Below are positions 8,035 through 14,686 of a stretch of 15,133 bases of DNA, piece by piece. The notes under the pieces are model-generated. The model ran no database searches. It had not been told where the DNA came from and saw nothing but the letters and a program-made list of their open reading frames with translations. The DNA lies in contig JALZUV010000198.1 of the NCBI GenBank assembly GCA_023301245.1, positions 1 through 15,133 on the forward strand, read 5' to 3'. A program made the translations under genes and the position numbers. Each line of letters starts with the position of its first letter. Position 1 is the stretch's first letter. Source of the DNA: Rickettsiales bacterium. GTDB taxonomy: Bacteria; Pseudomonadota; Alphaproteobacteria; Rickettsiales; JALZUV01.

Positions 8035-9198
8035 CTATTCCCCTGCCTTCTGATTTATTATTTCTTTTGCGTCAATTTTGGCATTTGCCTTCGAATTGAA
8101 GCTACTCACTTTTGCCTTTACTTCTTCAACAGCTTCTTCAACAGGCGCCACAGTTTCAACTACCTGCTCTACTTGCTGCTTAGCTTTTGTAACGGCCTTC
8201 GTTGCTTTCGCCTTCGTTTTAGAGATTTTCTCTTTAACAACTTCTTTTGCCTCATCGGTCGCAGCCTTAACTTCGTCAGTCGATGCTTCTAATTTCGCAT
8301 CAATGGCGGCTTCCGCTTCCGTGGCTACAGCCTCAAGCTCGGCGGCAACTTCACCCCCGTCTGCGGCGACATCAATGAGCGCGGCGGCAGCTTCGGCTTC
8401 GGCAGCAATAACAGCTGGGTCTTGCTGCACTTGCTGCAAGATAGTGCGGCTATTATATTCGCCACCGCCATCTAGCGCTGCTTTTGAACCTTCCACCCAA
8501 GCAGCATAGGCCACTTTAGAAACTACATGCACTTCAATTGGCATAAAGCCATGGCCGACACCACAAAGCTCGGAACATTGACCAAAGTAAACACCTTGCT
8601 TAGTGGCCTTAAACCATGTTTCGTTCAAACGCCCCGGTAGCGCATCTTGCTTCACGCCAAAGGCAGGAACAGCCCATGCGTGAATCACATCGCCACCCGT
8701 CATATGCACCGCGACGGTTGTATCAACCGGCACAACAATAGGATTATCAACCGAAAGCAAGCGCACATCGCCTTCTTTCAAATCTTCATCTTTAATCATG
8801 TAACTATCAAAGCTAATGCCTTCAGAATCTGGATATTCGTAATTCCAGTACCACTGATAGCCGACAATTTTCAGCACCATATCGGGGTTAGGCGCTTTAT
8901 CCATGTAATAATGCGTGCGTAAAGAGGGGATAGAAATCGCCACCAAAATAAGAATCGGAATCACCGTCCATGCAATTTCAAGCGGCGTATTATGCGTCAC
9001 CTTACTTGGCGTAGGGTTTTTCGATTCACGGAATTTCCATATAATAATAAATAGCAATGCCATCACAAATAGCGTGATAATAGTAATGGTAATGGTCAAG
9101 CCATCATGCAGCACATCAAGCTGCTCCATCACAGGCGTCACAGGCTCCTGAAAGCCTAGTTGCCACGGTTCTACATTCGGATGTTGATTCTCAGACAT
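8035..9198 (-). CDS. coxB: Cytochrome c oxidase subunit II with long C-terminal extension
   Basis: Carries the CuA site that accepts electrons from cytochrome c. Seen (numbering from ATG 9198, 387 residues): two membrane helices at about 33-55 and 72-93, then the periplasmic cupredoxin domain with CuA ligands H173, C208, E210, C212, H216 and M219 (GQCSELCGVGHGFMP), and the aromatic electron-entry patch YQWYWNYEY. Start: ATG 9198 has GGGG 8 nt upstream; ATG 9210 and TTG 9213 have no ribosome site. Odd: no signal peptide; the protein begins almost directly at the mature-type sequence PWQLGFQEPVTPVMEQL. Also odd: about 140 residues after the CuA domain (from about 245) are Ala/Glu/Lys-rich, low complexity, predicted helical or coiled coil, and not part of the usual subunit II. 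First gene of coxB-coxA-ctaB; divergent from tldD. Confidence 0.96.
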   Translation of the reverse strand: MSENQHPNVEPWQLGFQEPVTPVMEQLDVLHDGLTITITIITLFVMALLFIIIWKFRESKNPTPSKVTHNTPLEIAWTVIPILILVAISIPSLRTHYYMDKAPNPDMVLKIVGYQWYWNYEYPDSEGISFDSYMIKDEDLKEGDVRLLSVDNPIVVPVDTTVAVHMTGGDVIHAWAVPAFGVKQDALPGRLNETWFKATKQGVYFGQCSELCGVGHGFMPIEVHVVSKVAYAAWVEGSKAALDGGGEYNSRTILQQVQQDPAVIAAEAEAAAALIDVAADGGEVAAELEAVATEAEAAIDAKLEASTDEVKAATDEAKEVVKEKISKTKAKATKAVTKAKQQVEQVVETVAPVEEAVEEVKAKVSSFNSKANAKIDAKEIINQKAGE

Positions 9199-9236
9199 GA
9201 AGTGCCCCATCAAATTAAAATATTAGTTAGTAAGCT

Positions 9237-9264
9237 TTTATGCTTTTTTGGGTGGTATTTGCAA
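9237..9264 (-). promoter_or_regulatory. Possible promoter for the cox operon
   Basis: Within the 113-nt divergent gap between coxB and tldD, the minus strand shows TTGCAA (9264-9259) and, 16 nt on, CATAAA (9242-9237), each matching 4 of 6 sigma70 consensus positions. TTGCAA is a perfect palindrome, so the same box could also serve tldD on the plus strand (TTGCAA, 17 nt, CGTAAA), though that -10 is poor. By eye only. Confidence 0.3.
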
Positions 9265-9311
9265 GCACTGTCATTTAGTTTCGTAAAGAAAATAACCAGA
9301 AAAATAAATCT

Positions 9312-10754
9312 ATGACCGATATTGCGACACTTGACGGCTTCTTTTTCACCTCCACTGGCATGGAGCAAAGCAAGGTTCAGCAACTTGTTGACGATAGTTT
9401 GCATGGTATGGATGATGGCGAATTATTTTTAGAGTTCCGCCAATCCGAAAATTTACTATTCGATGATGGTCGTTTAAAAAATGCCAGCTACACCACCGAC
9501 CAAGGTTTCGGTTTGCGCTCAGTGCTGAATGAAACCACTGGCTACGCCTTCGCCTCCGACCTTAGCGAGGCTGCTATTAAGCGCGCCCAATCTACCGTTC
9601 GCGCTATCAACCAAGGCCAAGGCAACATCGAAACCGCTATCGCCCCTGCTTTTGGCACAAACCGCGCACTCTATAGCGACATCAACCCGCTGGAAGAAAT
9701 TTCCTTTGAGCAAAAACTCAAAACCATCGAGGCGATTGAATCTTACCTTCGCGCGAAAGATAAACGTGTCGCGCAAGTTACTGTTTCGCTCGCAGGCAAC
9801 TGGCAAGCGGTGCAAATTATGCGTAGCGGTGGCCAACGCACGGGCGACATTCGTCCGTTAGTACGCCTCAACATTAGCGTCGTCTGCAAAAAGGGTGACC
9901 GCATGGAAACAGGCTCATCTGGCGCAGGTGGCCGTGTGTCCTACGGCGAATATCTAACCGAAGCCAACTGGAAAGCGCAAGCCGATGAAGCCTTGCGCCA
10001 AGCGCTCGTAAACCTAGATTCCCGCCCTGCCCCCGCTGGCGAAATGCCCGTCGTACTCGGCCCAGGCTGGCCAGGCGTGCTACTACACGAAGCCGTCGGC
10101 CACGGGCTAGAAGGCGACTTTAACCGCAAAAAAACCAGCGTATTTTCAAACATGATGGGCGAACGCGTGGCCTCCAAAGGCGTGACTGTAATAGATGACG
10201 GCACCATGATGGATAGACGAGGTAGCATCAGCATTGACGATGAAGGCACACCTTCGGCCAACAATGTTTTAATCGAAGATGGAATCCTCAAAGGCTACAT
10301 GCAAGACCGCATGAATGCCCGCTTAATGGGTGTTGCCGCAACCGGTAACGGACGCCGCGAAGATTACGGCAGCCAACCTATGCCCCGCATGACCAACACT
10401 TTCATGCTAGCCGGCCAACATGACCCAGCCGAAATTATCGCTTCAGTCGATAAAGGCCTCTATGCCGTTAATTTCGGCGGTGGCCAAGTGGATATCACAT
10501 CAGGTAAATTCGTCTTCTCGGCCAGTGAAGCCTACATGATTGAAAATGGTAAAATTACCTACCCCGTTAAAGGCGCAACCCTCATCGGCAACGGCCCACA
10601 AGCCATGCAAAAAGTGAAGATGATTGGTAATGACCTAAAAATGGATAATGGCATTGGCACTTGCGGCAAAGCAGGCCAAAGCGTGCCAGTAGGCATCGGC
10701 CAACCCACCCTGCTAATTGACCCACTAACCGTTGGCGGTACCGAAGCAGCTTAA
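9312..10754 (+). CDS. tldD: Metalloprotease TldD
   Basis: Zinc metalloprotease subunit of the TldD/TldE system, which in E. coli degrades unfolded peptides, matures microcin B17 and degrades the CcdA antitoxin. Seen: 480 residues, full length. The metal/catalytic motif is HEAVGH (259-264) in LLHEAVGHGLEGDF, followed by NRKKTSVFS and VIDDGT; the additional conserved Cys is C451 in GTCGKAGQ. The N-terminal half shows the usual family pattern (ENLLFDDGRLKNASY). The ATG at 9312 has no clear Shine-Dalgarno sequence. Its partner tldE/pmbA is not in the window. Context: tldD divergent from coxB is, from memory, a common arrangement in alphaproteobacteria. It ends 2 nt from the stop of the converging RAP gene. 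Confidence 0.95.
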   Translation: MTDIATLDGFFFTSTGMEQSKVQQLVDDSLHGMDDGELFLEFRQSENLLFDDGRLKNASYTTDQGFGLRSVLNETTGYAFASDLSEAAIKRAQSTVRAINQGQGNIETAIAPAFGTNRALYSDINPLEEISFEQKLKTIEAIESYLRAKDKRVAQVTVSLAGNWQAVQIMRSGGQRTGDIRPLVRLNISVVCKKGDRMETGSSGAGGRVSYGEYLTEANWKAQADEALRQALVNLDSRPAPAGEMPVVLGPGWPGVLLHEAVGHGLEGDFNRKKTSVFSNMMGERVASKGVTVIDDGTMMDRRGSISIDDEGTPSANNVLIEDGILKGYMQDRMNARLMGVAATGNGRREDYGSQPMPRMTNTFMLAGQHDPAEIIASVDKGLYAVNFGGGQVDITSGKFVFSASEAYMIENGKITYPVKGATLIGNGPQAMQKVKMIGNDLKMDNGIGTCGKAGQSVPVGIGQPTLLIDPLTVGGTEAA

Positions 10755-10756
10755 AG

Positions 10757-12106
10757 CTACCTTTCATTGATTCTAGACTTATCATCCAGACCAAGCACAT
10801 TTTTCCGATGCATTGTAATCATTGCATTTAAAGTATCTTTCGCATGAAAATGTGTGGCCGAAGCTTTATTGATATCTTTAGTTTCCCTATCCCTTACTTC
10901 ACCATAATCAATTCGCATAAGCCGCTCATCCTTATCTAGGCGTGGCTCAATAATCATATTTTGTAGTTTCGTGGAGCTATCATACTCGCGGGAATTTTCC
11001 GTTTGCTGATAGTGATGAGGACCATCATATTGCACCCAAAATACCGTTTCTTTATTCGCGCCCGCACCTCCTGAGATGGTGACCTTATAATCAACGGCAG
11101 AATCGATTAGTTCAAATAATTGTTCGGATTCAATTTTTATTTCAATATCGCTCTCGCTCTTATTCATGTAAGAATTTGCACATTTTTGTAAATGTTTTTG
11201 GTAGTAATTTTGTTCTCTAGTAGTGGATGTTGTTTGTGCAATGCCAGAGATCCTAAATTGTTCTGGATTTGGAAAATCAAATACTAGCGCCGTTAAATAC
11301 ATTTGCCGCCAACTTCGGTGATCAAACGATCCATCTTTCGTATTTGCGGCAAAATCAAACCATTTTTCGACCATATCTTCAGGAACCTCTAGCCCCTGCG
11401 CTTTCATTAAAGATAAATTATAGAGCGCCTGAGCAACATTATCTGCTCTTAATGAGTCCCCTCCATTAGAGGATTTCTTCTCTTTAAGGCCCTGCACAAC
11501 CCCATCCCACGCTTCAAAGAAATCGTCTGTAGGTTGATATTTTGTTTCCGCAAAACCAAATAAGATACTCGATAAATCTTTATCAGGAATTCCTCCTTTA
11601 TTTGCCAACTGAATAAACCGTTCGCCTAATTTATCAAAAATCTTACTGGGCTTTCCATTGCGAGCAAATGAAAGACCAGTAATAACACGCCCAAGGCCGT
11701 TTACATCCAACAACTTAGTAAAGCGGCCAATATGACGCTCAAGCGTGGCAAAAACTTTCTCATTATCAACATATTTATCTGGAATTGCCTTTGAGAGTTT
11801 CCCAAGATTATTCACTAAGTAGGGCAATGAATCTCTATCTTCTTCAGTACGAATTGGCTTTTGAAGTACAATTTCAGCAACCCGATAACACTCTTCGATT
11901 ATTTCGTGACGCTCTTTATAAGAGCGAACATGCTCTTTTAAAAAAGGCAGAATACTACTAACGACACTATCTAGCTCTTGAGCAGTTTCAGATTTACTTA
12001 ATTTGCTGTAGGCGGCTTCTTTAGAAGCTATGACAAAATCATTCTGAGTAAGCCCCGCCATTGGTCGCTTCCGCGAATCACTGCGTGCATTATGATTTTT
12101 GCTCAT
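10757..12106 (-). CDS. OPR/FASTK-like helical-repeat protein with C-terminal RAP domain
   Basis: 449 residues, no signal peptide or membrane segment, basic N-terminus. Seen: from about 92 to 275 there are helical units of similar build starting near 92, 137, 177, 222 and 264 (LPYLVNNLGKLSKAI; LGRVITGLSFARNG; LSSILFGFAETKYQP; VAQALYNLSLMKA; WRQMYLTALVFDFP), a spacing of 40-45 residues. From about 333 to 405 comes a RAP-type domain: AVDYKV, then VFWVQYDGPHHY (355-366), then SSTKLQNMII and LMRIDYGEV. Known: RAP domains follow helical repeats in organellar RNA-binding proteins (OPR in algae, FASTK in mitochondria) acting in transcript processing, stability or translation. Inference: a cytoplasmic RNA-binding factor. 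Start ATG 12106 has AGGA 7 nt upstream. Composition is clearly AT-richer than neighbouring tldD, hinting at separate ancestry. Function unknown. Confidence 0.75.
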   Translation of the reverse strand: MSKNHNARSDSRKRPMAGLTQNDFVIASKEAAYSKLSKSETAQELDSVVSSILPFLKEHVRSYKERHEIIEECYRVAEIVLQKPIRTEEDRDSLPYLVNNLGKLSKAIPDKYVDNEKVFATLERHIGRFTKLLDVNGLGRVITGLSFARNGKPSKIFDKLGERFIQLANKGGIPDKDLSSILFGFAETKYQPTDDFFEAWDGVVQGLKEKKSSNGGDSLRADNVAQALYNLSLMKAQGLEVPEDMVEKWFDFAANTKDGSFDHRSWRQMYLTALVFDFPNPEQFRISGIAQTTSTTREQNYYQKHLQKCANSYMNKSESDIEIKIESEQLFELIDSAVDYKVTISGGAGANKETVFWVQYDGPHHYQQTENSREYDSSTKLQNMIIEPRLDKDERLMRIDYGEVRDRETKDINKASATHFHAKDTLNAMITMHRKNVLGLDDKSRINER

Positions 12107-12163
12107 ATTTATTCCTGCTTCATTACTAGTAACTCAGCATAGAGCAGTTATGTTAAGATTATG

Positions 12164-12727
12164 TTAGCGCCCTGAACCTGTCTTATACATTTTATAACGC
12201 AGGGGGTTTTTCTTATAATAATCTTGATGATATTCTTCGGCGGGGAAGAAGGTTGAAACAGGCTCGATGACAGTGGCCACTTTTTTGCCTGATTTAGCTT
12301 CCACTTTTGCAATAGCGGCTTCGGCTATTTTTATCTGCGCTGCATCTTTCGCATAAATAGCGGTGGTATATTGCGGGCCTTTATCGGCAAATTGTCCGTG
12401 CTCGTCGAACGGGTCAATCGTGTCGAAAAATATCTCAATTAGGCGCTCATAGCTTATCTCATCGGGGTTATAATGTATGGCGATGGCTTCGCGGTGGCCG
12501 CTTTTTTTGGTATTAATATCTTCGTATGTTGGGTTTTCCACATGGCCACCAATATAGCCCACCAATGTTTCCTTCACGCCCACCTCATTATCGTAAGGCG
12601 GCTCTAGGCACCAAAAGCACCCACCTGCTAAAATGGCGAGCGCCTCTTCTTGTGGTTTCACTGTTTCATCGGCCATGGCCTGACTCCCTAATAATAACGC
12701 TACTATAAATACTAATAATTTTTTCAT
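12164..12727 (-). CDS. msrA: Peptide methionine sulfoxide reductase MsrA, exported
   Basis: Reduces methionine-S-sulfoxide in oxidised proteins. Seen: 187 residues from ATG 12727. A clear signal peptide (KKLLVFIVALLLGSQAMA, cleavage likely after AMA) sends it to the periplasm. The catalytic motif is GGCFWCLE, with the sulfoxide-reducing Cys37 and a second Cys40; these are the only cysteines, so the C-terminal resolving cysteines of E. coli MsrA are missing and C40 may resolve the intermediate. EYHQDYYKKNP is the usual C-terminal substrate-site segment. Start: two tandem ATG codons (12730, 12727) follow AGAGGTGA; GAGG is 6 nt from the second and only 3 nt from the first, so the second is preferred. 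Divergent from the NDUFA9-like gene. Confidence 0.93.
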   Translation of the reverse strand: MKKLLVFIVALLLGSQAMADETVKPQEEALAILAGGCFWCLEPPYDNEVGVKETLVGYIGGHVENPTYEDINTKKSGHREAIAIHYNPDEISYERLIEIFFDTIDPFDEHGQFADKGPQYTTAIYAKDAAQIKIAEAAIAKVEAKSGKKVATVIEPVSTFFPAEEYHQDYYKKNPLRYKMYKTGSGR

Positions 12728-12838
12728 CATTCACCTCTAGCCTATTCTTCGCACAAAAGTGAGCATTCATTACATTAGAGCACTTGTAAGGCAGCGGGGT
12801 TGGCTATAAGTTGAATAAAAACTAGGGGAGTTCTTCGC

Positions 12839-13792
12839 ATGAGCAATAAATTAGTGACCGTCATTGGTGGCACAGGTTTTGTTGGAAAAACCCTCGTCAA
12901 CGCGCTCATCCGCGATGGGTACGATGTGCAAGTGCTCGCACGCAATGCAAGTGCCTGCAAAGATATGTTTCCCTTATCGGCTGGCGGTGGCCGCCTGTAT
13001 CTTCGCAATGCCGATGTTACTCAACCTAAAACCCTGCATGATGCGTTCGATGGCTCATGGGCGGTGATTAATTTGGTGGGAATTTTATACGAAAAAGGCC
13101 GTCAGCGCTTCTCCACCATTCACACTCAATGTGCCGAACGTCTCGCTAAAATGGCGAAAGATGCAGGAGCGAAACGCTATATTCACATGTCGGCCTTAGG
13201 TATTAATAAAGCCAAAGGCTCGCGCTATGCAAAAAGTAAAGAGACGGGCGAACAAGCTGTGACCTCTGCTTTTGCGGGTGCGACCTTCATGCGCCCCAGC
13301 GTCATCTTTGGTGCGGGCGATAGTTTCACCAACCAATTTAACCGCATGGCCAGCATTTCGCCTGCCCTGCCACTTATTGGCGGCGGCAACACCACCTTCC
13401 AACCTATTTATGTGGGCGATGTGGCTGATGCTTTTGTCGCCGCCCTGCGCGATGAATCTAGCCAAGGCAAAACTTACGAGCTGGGTGGGCCGACCGTCTA
13501 TAGCTTCCGCCAAATTCTACAGCGCATCTTAAAAACAACCAATCGCAGCCGTATGATGATTTCTATTCCTTGGAGCCTTGCAAAATTCATGAGCTTCTTT
13601 GCGGAATTTGCGCCTGTGCCGCCGCTTACGCGCGACCAAGTACAGCTGCTAAAAACCAACAATATCGTTTCCAAAAATGGATTAGTTGAACTGGGCATCT
13701 CCCCAACATCAATGGAAATGATGATGCCTAAATATTTACGCAGCGGCAAAAAGAAAACAAACTTCAAACCTAACCAAAATTTCGCAGCGTGA
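12839..13792 (+). CDS. Complex I NDUFA9-like atypical SDR protein
   Basis: Member of the extended/atypical short-chain dehydrogenase family related to the mitochondrial complex I 39-kDa subunit NDUFA9; bacterial members often lie apart from the nuo operon and their reaction is not settled. Seen: 317 residues. The nucleotide-binding motif is GGTGFVG (10-16), consistent with NAD(P)H binding; ARN follows beta 2; NLVGILYEKGRQRF and HMSALG are family segments; Y130 and K134 (YAKSK) match the YxxxK pair; FMRPSVIFGAGDSF and QPIYVGDVADAF are typical of this group. ATG 12839 is preceded by AGGGGAG at 8 nt, a strong ribosome site. The stop overlaps the following GST gene by GTGA. Confidence 0.85.
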   Translation: MSNKLVTVIGGTGFVGKTLVNALIRDGYDVQVLARNASACKDMFPLSAGGGRLYLRNADVTQPKTLHDAFDGSWAVINLVGILYEKGRQRFSTIHTQCAERLAKMAKDAGAKRYIHMSALGINKAKGSRYAKSKETGEQAVTSAFAGATFMRPSVIFGAGDSFTNQFNRMASISPALPLIGGGNTTFQPIYVGDVADAFVAALRDESSQGKTYELGGPTVYSFRQILQRILKTTNRSRMMISIPWSLAKFMSFFAEFAPVPPLTRDQVQLLKTNNIVSKNGLVELGISPTSMEMMMPKYLRSGKKKTNFKPNQNFAA

Positions 13793-14469
13793 CCCTAAGC
13801 CTTACTCATTCACCGTTGCATCCGCATTGCCGCAAGGTGCGTATTTTGCTGGGCGAGCGGCATTTAAGTTTTGTGCTAGAAGATGAACCTTTCTGGGAAC
13901 AGACGGAGGATTTTCTCTCCCTCAACCCCGCAGGCGAAATTCCCGTACTGCAAGATGAAGAGGGCTTCATTATCGCTGGCCATTACGCTATCAGCGAATA
14001 TTTGGAGGAACGTGCGGAACAAGCAGGCGGCATTAGCTTTTTGGGGCGCACCTTAGAACAACGCGCCGAAACCCGCCGCTTAGTCGACTGGTTCGATAAT
14101 AAGTTTTTCGCCGAAGTAACCCAAACTTTAGTTTATGAAAAATATTTCAAAAAACTAGAAGGAAACGGCTGGCCCGATACAAAAGCCTTCCGCGAAGCGG
14201 CCACTAATATTCATTACCACCTAGAGATGATTAGTGTGCTGACAACCGAACAACCGTGGCTGAATGGCGAACATTCCACCATGGCCGATTTCTCCGCTGC
14301 GGCTCAATTATCCGTCATTGATTATTTTGATGATGTGCCGTGGAATAAACATAAGAAGGCTCGCGACTGGTATCGCCTCGTAAAATCACGCCCTAGCATG
14401 CGCCCCATTTTAAACGAACGCGTGCGCGGCGTAATGCCACCAAACCACTACGATAACCCTGATTTTTAA
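13789..14469 (+). CDS. fzlA: Glutathione S-transferase family protein, FzlA-like
   Basis: 226 residues with a GST fold. Seen: the N-terminal thioredoxin-like domain (1-80) has HPHCRKVR at the active-site helix, cis-Pro52 in GEIPVL and the AISEYLEE segment; the helical C-terminal domain has LVDWFDNKFFAEVTQTL, ADFSAAAQLSVIDY and DVPWNKHKKARDWY, and the tail is RPILNERVRGVMPPNHY. Known: in Caulobacter, FzlA is a GST-like protein without clear enzyme activity that binds FtsZ and controls constriction. The assignment rests on remembered resemblance of the WFDxKFxxEVT stretch and C-terminal tail, and on the NDUFA9-like neighbour. Start: GTG 13789, overlapping the upstream stop by GTGA; no ribosome site, so translation is probably coupled. 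A later start would remove the first beta strand. Confidence 0.7.
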   Translation: MTLSLTHSPLHPHCRKVRILLGERHLSFVLEDEPFWEQTEDFLSLNPAGEIPVLQDEEGFIIAGHYAISEYLEERAEQAGGISFLGRTLEQRAETRRLVDWFDNKFFAEVTQTLVYEKYFKKLEGNGWPDTKAFREAATNIHYHLEMISVLTTEQPWLNGEHSTMADFSAAAQLSVIDYFDDVPWNKHKKARDWYRLVKSRPSMRPILNERVRGVMPPNHYDNPDF

Positions 14470-14483
14470 GAGGGTATTAGCTT

Positions 14484-14572
14484 TGTTCCCTCTGCGCGCC
14501 TGCTGGCGCTCAAATGGAACGCCGCTTCGCGGGCTCATGGCTGTGCTCGTCTGCTGACTCACTTCATGCTTA
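14484..14572. repeat. GC-rich repeat-like intergenic element
   Basis: Seen: a GC-rich island in an otherwise AT-rich gap. It contains a hairpin GCGCC-TGCT-GGCGC (near 14497-14510) and a second short one, CCGC-TTC-GCGG, followed by GGGCTCATGG and TGACTCACTTCATG. The minus strand is open across it (for example SPRSGVPFERQQARR), a reading I recall from small spurious ORFs in other proteobacterial genomes. Inference: a dispersed repeat or remnant rather than a gene. No second copy in this window. Confidence 0.35.
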
Positions 14573-14576
14573 TATT

Positions 14577-14604
14577 GTCATGCTGAACTTTTTTCAGCAT
14601 CTAT
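14577..14604. repeat. REP-like palindrome
   Basis: Perfect 8-bp inverted repeat ATGCTGAA (14580-14587) / TTCAGCAT (14593-14600) with a 5-nt loop, in the wider context GTCATGCTGAAC...TTCAGCATCTAT. The wording closely resembles GTCATGCTGAAC-type palindromic repeats scattered in many bacterial genomes. No T-tract follows either arm, so it is not a good intrinsic terminator, although it may stop exonucleases at the 3' end of the fzlA-like transcript. Confidence 0.5.
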
Positions 14605-14686
14605 TGCACAACTGGAAGTATTTTGGGCAGATAGCCACTGAAAAAAATGAATAAAAACAAGGAGTCAGTAGGCGATTGGAAGGAAA

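Noticed and set aside
8078..8509. Open frame of 143 codons on the plus strand opposite the coxB 3' end
   Set aside because: It is the antisense of the Ala/Glu/Lys-rich CoxB tail, giving a Ser/Ala low-complexity product with no ribosome site; a shadow of biased composition.
9210..9404. 64-codon minus-strand frame across the tldD start and the divergent gap
   Set aside because: It would overlap the tldD N-terminus and both promoter regions; no family features or ribosome site.
14470..14580. tRNA or structured ncRNA in the GC-rich gap
   Set aside because: No cloverleaf, T-loop or CCA pattern; only short separate hairpins.
14580..14600. Hairpin as intrinsic terminator of the fzlA-like gene
   Set aside because: No run of T follows the stem on either strand and the wording matches REP-type palindromes better.
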